Below, piece by piece: positions 1-5,600 of a DNA stretch of 12,447 nucleotides (its first letter is position 1; each line of letters begins with the position of its first letter). The notes below the pieces were generated by a model, which did no database searches, was not told the origin of the DNA, and saw nothing but the letters and a program-made list of their open reading frames with translations. The position numbers and the translations under genes were made by a program. This DNA comes from JBBRMQ01 sp038230775. GTDB lineage: Bacteria > Acidobacteriota > Thermoanaerobaculia > Gp7-AA8. Location of the stretch: assembly GCA_038230775.1 (NCBI GenBank), contig JBBRMQ010000122.1, positions 1-12,447 of the forward strand. Direction: 5' to 3'.

Positions 1-81
1 CACGCCGTCGAGGATCATGGCAACGACACGATCGCGAAGCTGGCGGTAGATCGGCTGACTGTCATTCCACTCACTGTCCAT
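1..81 (-). CDS. GntR-family (YtrA-like) transcriptional regulator, N-terminal fragment
   Basis: The minus strand opens an ATG at 81-79 and reads 27 codons to the window edge. The visible peptide contains QPIYRQLRDRVVAMILDGV, which matches the first helix of the GntR winged-helix domain; the start 'W-D-x-x-x-PIYxQLxxxVxxxILxGxL' is typical of the short YtrA subfamily. An AGGA Shine-Dalgarno sits 7 bases before the ATG. YtrA-type regulators are DNA-binding repressors that usually head an operon with ABC transporter genes, which here would lie to the left of the window. The palindrome at 135-156 upstream is a likely binding site for autoregulation. The rest of the gene, including the C-terminal dimerisation part, is not visible, so the subfamily call rests on 27 residues. 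Confidence 0.72.
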   Translation of the reverse strand, partial: MDSEWNDSQPIYRQLRDRVVAMILDGV

Positions 82-134
82 CCTGCGTTCCTGACCCCAG
101 GGCAGTAACCTCAACGGATAAAGCCATTTATCTA

Positions 135-156
135 GTGATGTAGTTAACTACAACAC
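135..156. promoter_or_regulatory. Palindromic operator, probably for the GntR/YtrA-type regulator
   Basis: A perfect 14-bp palindrome TGTAGTTAACTACA (139-152) is extended by GTG on the left (135-137) and CAC on the right (154-156). This gives 10 of 11 matched pairs over 22 bp, with one A/A mismatch. It lies in an AT-rich island between the divergent regulator gene (ATG at 81) and ppk2 (ATG at 206). GntR-family sites are typically palindromes with GT...AC half-site cores, and this has them. Assignment to the neighbouring regulator is inference from position and symmetry. It could control the regulator, ppk2 or both. Confidence 0.55.
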
Positions 157-190
157 CGCCCGTAACGCAAGTGCTTTCAGGACACTCCAC

Positions 191-196
191 TAGAAT
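191..196 (+). promoter_or_regulatory. Possible -10 element (TAGAAT) for ppk2
   Basis: TAGAAT begins 15 bases before the ppk2 ATG. The TATAAC box in front of the gene at 3616 lies at the same distance. No convincing -35 hexamer and no Shine-Dalgarno are seen, so transcription may start within a few bases of the start codon. Weak evidence on its own. Confidence 0.3.
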
Positions 197-205
197 GCGC
201 AAACC

Positions 206-1024
206 ATGGGTCAGGACAAGAAAAAGAAGACCGATGCTGAGGCGAAGAAGCTCAGCACGAAGAAGTACGAGAAGGAGCTGGCCAAACTCGACCTCGAGCT
301 GATCAAGCTTCAGGAGTGGATCAGGGCCGAGAAAGTCAAAGTCGTCGTCCTGTTCGAAGGTCGCGACGCTGCCGGGAAGGGCGGCGTGATCAAGCGAATT
401 GCGGAGGCGATGAATCCACGCATCTGCCGCGTCGTCGCCCTCGCCGCGCCGACCGAGAGGCAGCGCACGCAATGGTATTTCCAGCGCTACATCGAGCACC
501 TCCCCGCCTCGGGCGAGATGGTGCTGTTCGATCGCAGTTGGTACAACCGCGCCGGCGTCGAGCACGTCATGGGCTTCTGCACCGGCGGCGAATACCGGGA
601 GTTCCTCAAGTCAGTTCCGGAGCTCGAAAGAATGCTGATGCGTTCCGGGATCATCCTCATCAAGTACTGGTTTTCCGTGAGCGATGAGCAGCAGGAGAAA
701 CGGTTCCAGCAGCGCCTCGAGCGACCGACCAAGCGTTGGAAGCTCAGCCCGATGGATCTCGAATCGCGGGACCGGTGGGACGAATTCTCGAAGGCCAAAG
801 ACGACATGTTCGCCGCGACCGACACGAAGGATTCTCCCTGGTTCGTGGTGAACGCGGACAACAAGAAGACCGCCCGGCTCAACTGCATCGCGCACCTGTT
901 GTCGCGAATCCCGTACATCGACCTCACGCCGAAGCCGATGAAGCTCAAGCCGCGCCGCAAGAAGAGTCGCTATAAACGGCCGCCGATCACCGAGCAGACT
1001 TTCGTCCCCGAAGTCTACGGATGA
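206..1024 (+). CDS. ppk2: Polyphosphate kinase 2 family protein (PPK2)
   Basis: The 272-residue protein transfers phosphate between polyphosphate and nucleotides in the cytoplasm; most one-domain PPK2 enzymes favour making ATP or GTP from the diphosphate and polyphosphate. The Walker A loop is EGRDAAGKGG at residues 51-60, and the Walker B segment is LFDRSWYNR at about 107-115. The lid region at about 170-193 carries the family pattern RPTKRWKLSPMDLESRDRW. The N-terminal 20 residues are lysine-rich and the C-terminus ends in a basic KPRRKKSRYKR stretch, which would suit polyanion binding. Length agrees with class I PPK2. An ATG at 195 is out of frame, so 206 is the start; no clear Shine-Dalgarno is seen. 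The last 10 bp overlap the 3' end of the M23 gene on the other strand. Donor and acceptor nucleotide cannot be told from sequence alone. Confidence 0.95.
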   Translation: MGQDKKKKTDAEAKKLSTKKYEKELAKLDLELIKLQEWIRAEKVKVVVLFEGRDAAGKGGVIKRIAEAMNPRICRVVALAAPTERQRTQWYFQRYIEHLPASGEMVLFDRSWYNRAGVEHVMGFCTGGEYREFLKSVPELERMLMRSGIILIKYWFSVSDEQQEKRFQQRLERPTKRWKLSPMDLESRDRWDEFSKAKDDMFAATDTKDSPWFVVNADNKKTARLNCIAHLLSRIPYIDLTPKPMKLKPRRKKSRYKRPPITEQTFVPEVYG

Positions 1025-1746
1025 GCGAGGAGCGGATAGGGATCGACGTACGTCCCTTTCCACCAGCGCTTGTCGGGATCGAGGCGAATCAACGCGAAAT
1101 GAAGATGCGGCGCATCTTTCGGCGCGTTCCCGGTCGTGCCGACGTAGCCGAGGAGGTCGCCGCGATGAACGCGGTTTCCTTCGAGCAGGCCCGGCGCATA
1201 GTGATCGAGGTGCGCGTAGTAGTAGCAGAAGCGCTCGACGGGATCGAACTCGTAGATCGTGATCCCGCCCGGCACACTCAGGAAGAGTTTCTTCACTACG
1301 CCGTCGTCGGCTGCAATCACGGGCGTGCCGCGCGGCGCCATGATGTCGATCGCTTCGTGGCGCTTGCTGCCGCGCACCTCGTTGAACATTTCGCGCATCG
1401 CTGTGCGAGGGACGCCCGCGACGGGGACGATCAACGGCCGCGGTCCCGTTGCATCGAGTCTCTGGGGCAGCCCCTCATCCGCCCTTCGGGCACCTTCTCC
1501 CCGCACGCGGGGAGAAGGGCTATAAGTTGTCCCTCGCCCCGCGTCAGCGGGGAGAGGGTGGCCGAAGGGCGGGTGAGGGGCCGCCCCAGAATGAGAGCCG
1601 GCCGCCCCGGATGGGCTCCCGGCTCCCGATCGCTGCTGCGGGGGGCGCGAAACGACGTCCGCGGTGATTTCGGGACTCGGTCTCGCCGCCAACCATGCAA
1701 GCGCACCGATCACTGCAGCGGCGAGAACGATCACGACTTTCTTCAA
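1015..1746 (-). CDS. M23-family zinc peptidase (LytM-like), membrane-anchored, with repeat-derived linker
   Basis: A 243-residue protein starting at a TTG (1746-1744). The GGGGGAG that ends the upstream L,D-transpeptidase gene serves as its Shine-Dalgarno, 7 bases before TTG, so the two are translationally coupled. An ATG at 1809 would add 21 residues inside the upstream gene and is less likely. Residues 1-21 (KKVVIVLAAAVIGALAWLAA) form a signal anchor or signal peptide. Residues about 53-96 are encoded by an inverted-repeat element. The catalytic domain spans about 105-240. It has zinc ligands H130 and D134 (HEAID), H179 in YYAHLDH, and the HLH motif H214/H216, so the active site looks complete. 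M23 enzymes cut peptide cross-links of peptidoglycan, or act as LytM factors if degenerate; this one is not. It probably acts in the periplasm beside the L,D-transpeptidase. Confidence 0.88.
   Translation of the reverse strand: MKKVVIVLAAAVIGALAWLAARPSPEITADVVSRPPQQRSGAGSPSGAAGSHSGAAPHPPFGHPLPADAGRGTTYSPSPRVRGEGARRADEGLPQRLDATGPRPLIVPVAGVPRTAMREMFNEVRGSKRHEAIDIMAPRGTPVIAADDGVVKKLFLSVPGGITIYEFDPVERFCYYYAHLDHYAPGLLEGNRVHRGDLLGYVGTTGNAPKDAPHLHFALIRLDPDKRWWKGTYVDPYPLLAHP
1461..1590. repeat. 130-bp inverted-repeat (MITE/REP-like) element, copy A, inside the M23 gene
   Basis: The two 40-bp ends (1461-1500 and the complement of 1590-1551) match at 36 of 40 positions. Inside are two GC-rich hairpins. 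The left has a 12-bp perfect stem (1493-1504 with 1507-1518). The right pairs CCTCGCCCCGC with GCGGGGAGAGG around GTCA, with one mismatch. The element lies wholly within the M23 coding sequence, is read in frame without a stop, and encodes a Pro/Gly/Arg-rich linker including SPSPRVRGEG. A shorter relative is at 3471-3560, best aligned to the minus strand of this copy. No transposase is encoded, so mobility would need one supplied in trans. Confidence 0.85.
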
Positions 1747-1750
1747 CGAT

Positions 1751-2740
1751 TCACTCCCCCAGAATCGCGGGCGTTCCCGGGCTGACCATCTTCGCGAGCT
1801 CGATCGCATCCCAGTTCGTCAGCCGGATGCAACCATGCGAGGTGGTCTTGCCGATCGTCGAAGGCACCGGCGTGCCGTGGATTCCGTAGTGCGGCTTCGA
1901 TAGATCGATCCACACCGGACCAACGGGACTGTTCGGACCCGCGGCGAGTTTCGTTTTTTTCTCGCTGGCATCCGCATCCCAGAAGAGATCGGGGTTGTAG
2001 ATGTACGGTGGATTCCAAGCGACTCCGTTGATCTTCCAGTCGCCGAGCGGCAGCGGATCGTGCTCGCTTCCGATCGTCGCCGGATAGCGCGCCAGCACGA
2101 CACCGTTTGCATCGAGCGCCTCGACCGCCGACTTGCTCTTGCTGACGCGAACCGTCATGCCTGCGATTTTCTCGCGTGGCGGCCGGACGACGTTCGGCAC
2201 CTGGATGACCTCACCGGCGCGATCGAACTTCGCAGTCGGATTGAGAATGGCAAGCAACTTCGGGCTGACATGAAACTTTTCACCAAGGGCTTCCTTCAGG
2301 TTCTCGTAACCGAGCGACGCGAGCTTTGCCTTGTCGGCGATCTCTTCCGGAATCTTGAGAAACGGGCCGGCGGCGTCCTCAGGCGTGATCGTGTAGGCAA
2401 CGATCGCCGGAGCGGTGTCCAGATTCAGCGCCTGCCACGTCGCGCTGTTCACCTCAGCGCCGGCCTTGATTTTCATCGCGACGTTGAATGCACTAACGGC
2501 GCTTCTCATATTGCTGCCGAAGTGACCGTCGATCTCGCCGGGCGAGAAGTGCGCACGATCGAGCATGACCTGCGCGCGGAGAACTGCCGATCCGAACTGC
2601 GCGGGGGAGTTGAGAACGGGATTCCCCACGCTGCCGTTCGCAACCGCGGCACTCCACGCGACCTTCTTCGCCGGCTTGTGGGGCACAGCGACGGCCGGAA
2701 GCGAAACGAGAAAAAGAACGCAGACGATTGGGAATCTCAT
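1751..2740 (-). CDS. L,D-transpeptidase (YkuD family) with peptidoglycan-binding domain
   Basis: A 329-residue exported enzyme. The ATG at 2740-2738 is chosen because it opens a clear signal peptide (MRFPIVCVLFLVSLPAVAV) and has AGGA 8 bases upstream; the frame stays open to 3022, but that extra stretch overlaps the divergent gene and shows no domain. Residues about 50-107 form a PG_binding_1 domain. Residues about 150-184 look like a LysM-type segment (HVSPKLLAILNP...EVIQVPNV). Residues about 195-327 form the YkuD catalytic domain, with H288 in HGT and the S301-H-G-C304-I-R motif carrying the catalytic cysteine. It makes 3-3 cross-links in peptidoglycan or attaches proteins to it, in the periplasm. 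The TGA stop lies 4 bases before the TTG of the M23 gene, so the pair forms a cell-wall operon. Confidence 0.93.
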   Translation of the reverse strand: MRFPIVCVLFLVSLPAVAVPHKPAKKVAWSAAVANGSVGNPVLNSPAQFGSAVLRAQVMLDRAHFSPGEIDGHFGSNMRSAVSAFNVAMKIKAGAEVNSATWQALNLDTAPAIVAYTITPEDAAGPFLKIPEEIADKAKLASLGYENLKEALGEKFHVSPKLLAILNPTAKFDRAGEVIQVPNVVRPPREKIAGMTVRVSKSKSAVEALDANGVVLARYPATIGSEHDPLPLGDWKINGVAWNPPYIYNPDLFWDADASEKKTKLAAGPNSPVGPVWIDLSKPHYGIHGTPVPSTIGKTTSHGCIRLTNWDAIELAKMVSPGTPAILGE

Positions 2741-2828
2741 GATCAGCGTCCTGCAAGTTGAGGCCCTGTCCACCACACTGTGCAGTCCGGCACACCTCCG
2801 TTGTGTCTCCGAGCAGTAAGGTGGCCCG
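2741..2828. promoter_or_regulatory. 88-bp divergent intergenic region
   Basis: This short region must hold both promoters for the L,D-transpeptidase (leftward) and the lipoprotein (rightward). A Shine-Dalgarno is visible for each: AGGA on the minus strand 8 bases before 2740, and AAGGTGG at 2818-2824 on the plus strand. No -10/-35 pair is good enough to name. Shared regulation of the two envelope genes is possible but not shown. Confidence 0.4.
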
Positions 2829-3455
2829 ATGACGAACATGAAGATCGCGCTTACTTTGCTCCTGATCGCCGGCTGCGCCACCAGTGCCCCGGACCGCTCG
2901 GCGCGCACCGCCTCGACTCTCGATGCGATGCAGCAGAACACTATGAAGGCCCGCATGCAGGTCGATTCGGTTTCCGCGTCGCTCGACACGCTTCTCAATG
3001 CGCAACCCGACCAGCTCCGCAAGGCGTTCGACCGCTATGACGCCGACGTGAAGAAAATGAACGATTACGCGTCCGCGATCCGCGACAACGATTCCGATCT
3101 GCAGAAGAACGGCGCCACCTACCTCAATCAATGGCAGAAGGACGCATCGACGGTCTCCAACGCGGAATTGCGCACGCTCGCTGAACAGCGGCAGAACGAG
3201 ATCGCCGAGAAGAGCCGCGGCATGAAGTCGACCCTCGGCGCCGCCTCGCAGAGCTTCAACGCCTATCTCCGCGACATCAACGACATCCGCAAAGTGATCG
3301 GCAACGACCTGACACCGACCGGACAGAACAGCGTGAAGAACACCACCGTGGCGCAGACGGCCGCACAGGAAGGCGCGCAGGTGAAGTCGTCGCTGCAGAG
3401 CGCCGAGCAGGCCATCACCGACCTTCGCGCGCAGATCACACCGACGGCGAAGTAG
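2829..3455 (+). CDS. DUF2959-like coiled-coil lipoprotein
   Basis: A 208-residue predicted lipoprotein. The signal peptide ends in a lipobox LIAGC with the lipidated Cys at 16, followed by Ala, so outer-membrane sorting is expected if this is a Gram-negative. The ATG at 2829 is preferred over the in-frame ATG at 2838 because AAGGTGG lies 4 bases before it. The mature part is almost entirely charged helix. It has a stretch of the form QWQKDASTVSNAELRTLAEQ (101-120) that resembles the 'W-x-x-E-x-x-x-I-x-N-x-x-L-R-x-x-x-E-x-R' core of DUF2959 proteins, whose function is unknown. Its position opposite two peptidoglycan enzymes suggests an envelope role, but that is inference. The family call was made by eye. 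Confidence 0.7.
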   Translation: MTNMKIALTLLLIAGCATSAPDRSARTASTLDAMQQNTMKARMQVDSVSASLDTLLNAQPDQLRKAFDRYDADVKKMNDYASAIRDNDSDLQKNGATYLNQWQKDASTVSNAELRTLAEQRQNEIAEKSRGMKSTLGAASQSFNAYLRDINDIRKVIGNDLTPTGQNSVKNTTVAQTAAQEGAQVKSSLQSAEQAITDLRAQITPTAK

Positions 3456-3470
3456 GCGGGTCGAAGCATC

Positions 3471-3560
3471 GCCCCTCACCCGGCCTCCGGCCACCCTCTC
3501 CCCGCTGCGCGGGGCGAGGGGCTACTAACTTGAAGGTGCGCGAAGCGCGGATGAGGGGCG
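3471..3560. repeat. 90-bp GC-rich palindromic repeat, copy B (related to copy A)
   Basis: The ends CCCCTCACCCG and CGCGGATGAGGGG mirror the termini of copy A, and an internal hairpin pairs 3494-3505 with 3509-3520 with one mismatch. Aligned to the minus strand of copy A, this copy lacks the second hairpin of about 25-30 bases while keeping the flanking CTACTAACTT/ACAACTTATA-like centre. It begins 16 bp after the lipoprotein stop and ends 17 bp before the -35 box of the next gene. It may act as a terminator for the lipoprotein transcript, although no T-run follows. Confidence 0.8.
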
Positions 3561-3577
3561 CTCTCGACACAAACAGC

Positions 3578-3606
3578 TTGAAAGCGGTTGCGAAGGCCTC
3601 TATAAC
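3578..3606 (+). promoter_or_regulatory. Sigma70-type promoter, probably giving a leaderless mRNA
   Basis: TTGAAA (3578-3583) and TATAAC (3601-3606) are separated by exactly 17 bases. The ATG of the acyl-CoA dehydrogenase-like gene is at 3616, only 9 bases after the -10 box, so the expected start site is within about 2-5 bases of the start codon. No Shine-Dalgarno is present, in agreement with leaderless translation. Confidence 0.68.
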
Positions 3607-3615
3607 CGTCACCTC

Positions 3616-4773
3616 ATGTACGGCCTATCCAGTAAGTCCCAATCCTTCGCTGACGCCGCGACGAAGATCGCCACGGACGTCGCATCTCCGGCCGCCGCAG
3701 ACGTAGACGCCGAAGCACGGTACCCGAAAGAGAGCATGAACGCGCTGGCCCGCGAGGGCCTCATGGGACTGTGCGTCGCGAGCACCGCCGGCGGCAAAGG
3801 AGAGGGGCCGCGCACATTCGCCGCCGTCGTCGAGGAGCTTGCGATGGCCTGCGGATCGACGGCGATGATCTACGTCATGCACGTCACCTCGGCGCAGGCA
3901 ATCGCCTCCTCCACGCTCCTCGAGAAACGCGACGATATCCTCGGCGACATCGCCGCGGGCAAGCATCTGACGACGCTGGCATTCTCCGAGAAGGGCTCGC
4001 GATCGCAATTCTGGGCGCCGGTGTCGCGGCTCGAACAATCGAACGGGCACTTCGTCACGAACGCGTCGAAGTCCTGGGTCACAGCCGCGAAGCACGCGGA
4101 CTCGTACGTTTCATCGGCGCAGAAGCCGGGCGCCGCGTCACCGCTGGAGTCGGTGGTGTATCTGGCGCGCTCGAAATCGAAAGGCGTCGAGATTACCGAG
4201 GGCTTCAACGGTCTGGGACTGCGCGGCAATGAGTCGTCGCCTGTGAGCCTCAAGAACCTCGACGTGAAGAGCGGTGACCTGATCTCCCCGCTCGGCGACG
4301 GCGCTACGACGATGCTGCAGGTGGTCCTGCCGTGGTTCTCAATCGGAACCGCTGCGATGGCGAATGGTCTCTGCCGCGCCGCGGTCGCGCGCACCAGCAC
4401 TCACCTGCAGACCACGGGGTTCGAGCATGACGGCACCAAGCTGCGCGATCTTCCGAATCTCCGCGCTCGCCTCGCGCAGATGAGCGTGCGCACGGAACAA
4501 TCGCGCGCGCTCCTCGGCTACACGCTGGGACTGGTCGAGAACCCGACCGAGGTGACGCCGTTGTACGTGCTGCAGTCGCGGCTGGCGGCGCTGGAAGCCG
4601 CGGTTGATGTCACCGATCTGGCGATGAAAGCGTGCGGCGGCGCCGCCTTCTCGAAGCACTTGTCGATCGAGCGGCTGTTCCGCGACGCGCGCGCCGGCTG
4701 GGTCATGGCGCCGACGGTCGATCATCTGCAGGATTTCATCGGGAAAGCTCTCACCGGTCTTCCGCTGTTCTGA
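3616..4773 (+). CDS. Acyl-CoA dehydrogenase-fold flavoprotein lacking the canonical catalytic Glu
   Basis: The 385-residue length and domain order (helical N-terminus, middle beta domain, helical C-terminus) match acyl-CoA dehydrogenases. Visible family features are AFSEKGSRSQFW (122-133) in place of the 'TEPxxGSD' FAD/substrate loop, GLRGNESSPV (201-210), and CGGAAFSKHLSIERLFRDAR (340-359). The position that normally reads '(E)GT', carrying the medium-chain-type base, reads MAPTVDH (364-370), with Ala where Glu belongs. The helix that carries the base in isovaleryl-CoA dehydrogenase also shows no Glu (VVLPWFSIGT). So it may be a flavin monooxygenase of this fold (DszC-like), or a dehydrogenase with a relocated base. 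It is the first gene of a three-gene operon, 17 bp before the next gene. The substrate is unknown. Confidence 0.87.
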   Translation: MYGLSSKSQSFADAATKIATDVASPAAADVDAEARYPKESMNALAREGLMGLCVASTAGGKGEGPRTFAAVVEELAMACGSTAMIYVMHVTSAQAIASSTLLEKRDDILGDIAAGKHLTTLAFSEKGSRSQFWAPVSRLEQSNGHFVTNASKSWVTAAKHADSYVSSAQKPGAASPLESVVYLARSKSKGVEITEGFNGLGLRGNESSPVSLKNLDVKSGDLISPLGDGATTMLQVVLPWFSIGTAAMANGLCRAAVARTSTHLQTTGFEHDGTKLRDLPNLRARLAQMSVRTEQSRALLGYTLGLVENPTEVTPLYVLQSRLAALEAAVDVTDLAMKACGGAAFSKHLSIERLFRDARAGWVMAPTVDHLQDFIGKALTGLPLF

Positions 4774-4790
4774 TCTCAGGAGAAAGTTCG

Positions 4791-5600
4791 ATGCGCAGCG
4801 ATGAGACCATTCTTCTCGGGGCGGTGGCGTACGACTCCAAAGTCGTGCCGATCTGGGAGGGCATTCGCGCCTATTTCGTCAGCGAAGGCGTCCCTCTCGA
4901 TTTCGCCCTCTACTCCAACTACGAGCGTCAGGTCGAGGAGCTCCTCGCCGGGCACATCGACATCGCGTGGAACACACCGCTGGCGCATGTTCGTATCCGT
5001 CAGCGGACCAGCGGCAAATCGCTTTCGCTCGGGATGCGCGATTCCGATCGCGACTTTCACGCGAAAGTCGTCGTCCGTTCCGGCGCGGGGATCCGCAACC
5101 TGAAAGACCTCGAGGGAAAAACGCTGGCCGTCGGCAGCCGCGACTCCACGCAAGCCCGCATCCTTCCGCTGCATTTTCTGCAGCAGGAAGGCGTCGATCT
5201 CTCGCGCATCAACATCCTCCCCTTCGACACCGACCTCGGCAAACATGGCGACACCGGATCGAGCGAGCTCGATGTGCTCCGCGCGCTGCACGACGGCACC
5301 GCCGATGCGGGAACGATCGGCGATCTGGTCTGGGTGACCGAGCAGGCCGCGGGCCGCATCGACCCGGACAAACTCGAAGTGCTCTACACCACGCCGGGCT
5401 TCGACCACTGCATGTTCGACGCGCTCCCGACGCTTCCGGAAAAGAAGCGCCGCGATTTCACGCGCGTTCTCTTCGCCATGAAGTGGGATGTGCCCGAGCA
5501 TCGACGTCTGCTCGAGCTCGAAGGTCTTCGCGAATGGGTCACACCGCGCGAGGATGGGTATCGAAGTCTCGAACAGGCTCTCGACGCCGGATCAAGATGA
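4791..5600 (+). CDS. PhnD/SsuA-like periplasmic-binding-fold protein without signal peptide
   Basis: A 269-residue protein of the phosphonate/sulfonate-type substrate-binding fold. It has an N-terminal strand ETILLGAVAYDSKVVPIWEG (5-24), then HIDIAWNTPLAHV (55-67), the hinge DLEGKTLAVGSRDSTQARILP (106-126), and DVLRALHDGTADAGTIGDLVW (161-181), which parallels 'V..GkaDaaav.' of PhnD. The ATG at 4791 follows CAGGAGA by 7 bases. The protein begins directly at the fold with no signal peptide or lipobox, and no permease or ATPase is nearby. It is therefore probably cytosolic and not an import receptor. Known cytosolic enzymes of this fold include MqnA/MqnD of menaquinone synthesis and THI5-type pyrimidine synthase; an enzymatic or sensory role is inferred by analogy. 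Its stop overlaps the next ATG (ATGA). Confidence 0.8.
   Translation: MRSDETILLGAVAYDSKVVPIWEGIRAYFVSEGVPLDFALYSNYERQVEELLAGHIDIAWNTPLAHVRIRQRTSGKSLSLGMRDSDRDFHAKVVVRSGAGIRNLKDLEGKTLAVGSRDSTQARILPLHFLQQEGVDLSRINILPFDTDLGKHGDTGSSELDVLRALHDGTADAGTIGDLVWVTEQAAGRIDPDKLEVLYTTPGFDHCMFDALPTLPEKKRRDFTRVLFAMKWDVPEHRRLLELEGLREWVTPREDGYRSLEQALDAGSR

Noticed and set aside
1461..1590. CRISPR-like or tandem repeat array
   Set aside because: There are only two inverted halves, no spacers and no direct repeat periodicity.
1021..1785. Plus-strand open frame of 254 residues opposite the M23 gene
   Set aside because: Its composition is that of a shadow frame in GC-rich DNA, and the M23 catalytic motifs are on the minus strand.
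1751..3022. A 423-residue version of the L,D-transpeptidase starting at 3022
   Set aside because: The first 94 residues are antisense to the lipoprotein gene and show no domain, while the ATG at 2740 begins a clear signal peptide with a Shine-Dalgarno.
4967..5596. N-terminal extension of the diiron fusion protein by 210 residues
   Set aside because: It is an out-of-frame reading of the PhnD-like gene, Arg/His/Pro-rich and without domains; the ATGA overlap at 5597 is the natural start.
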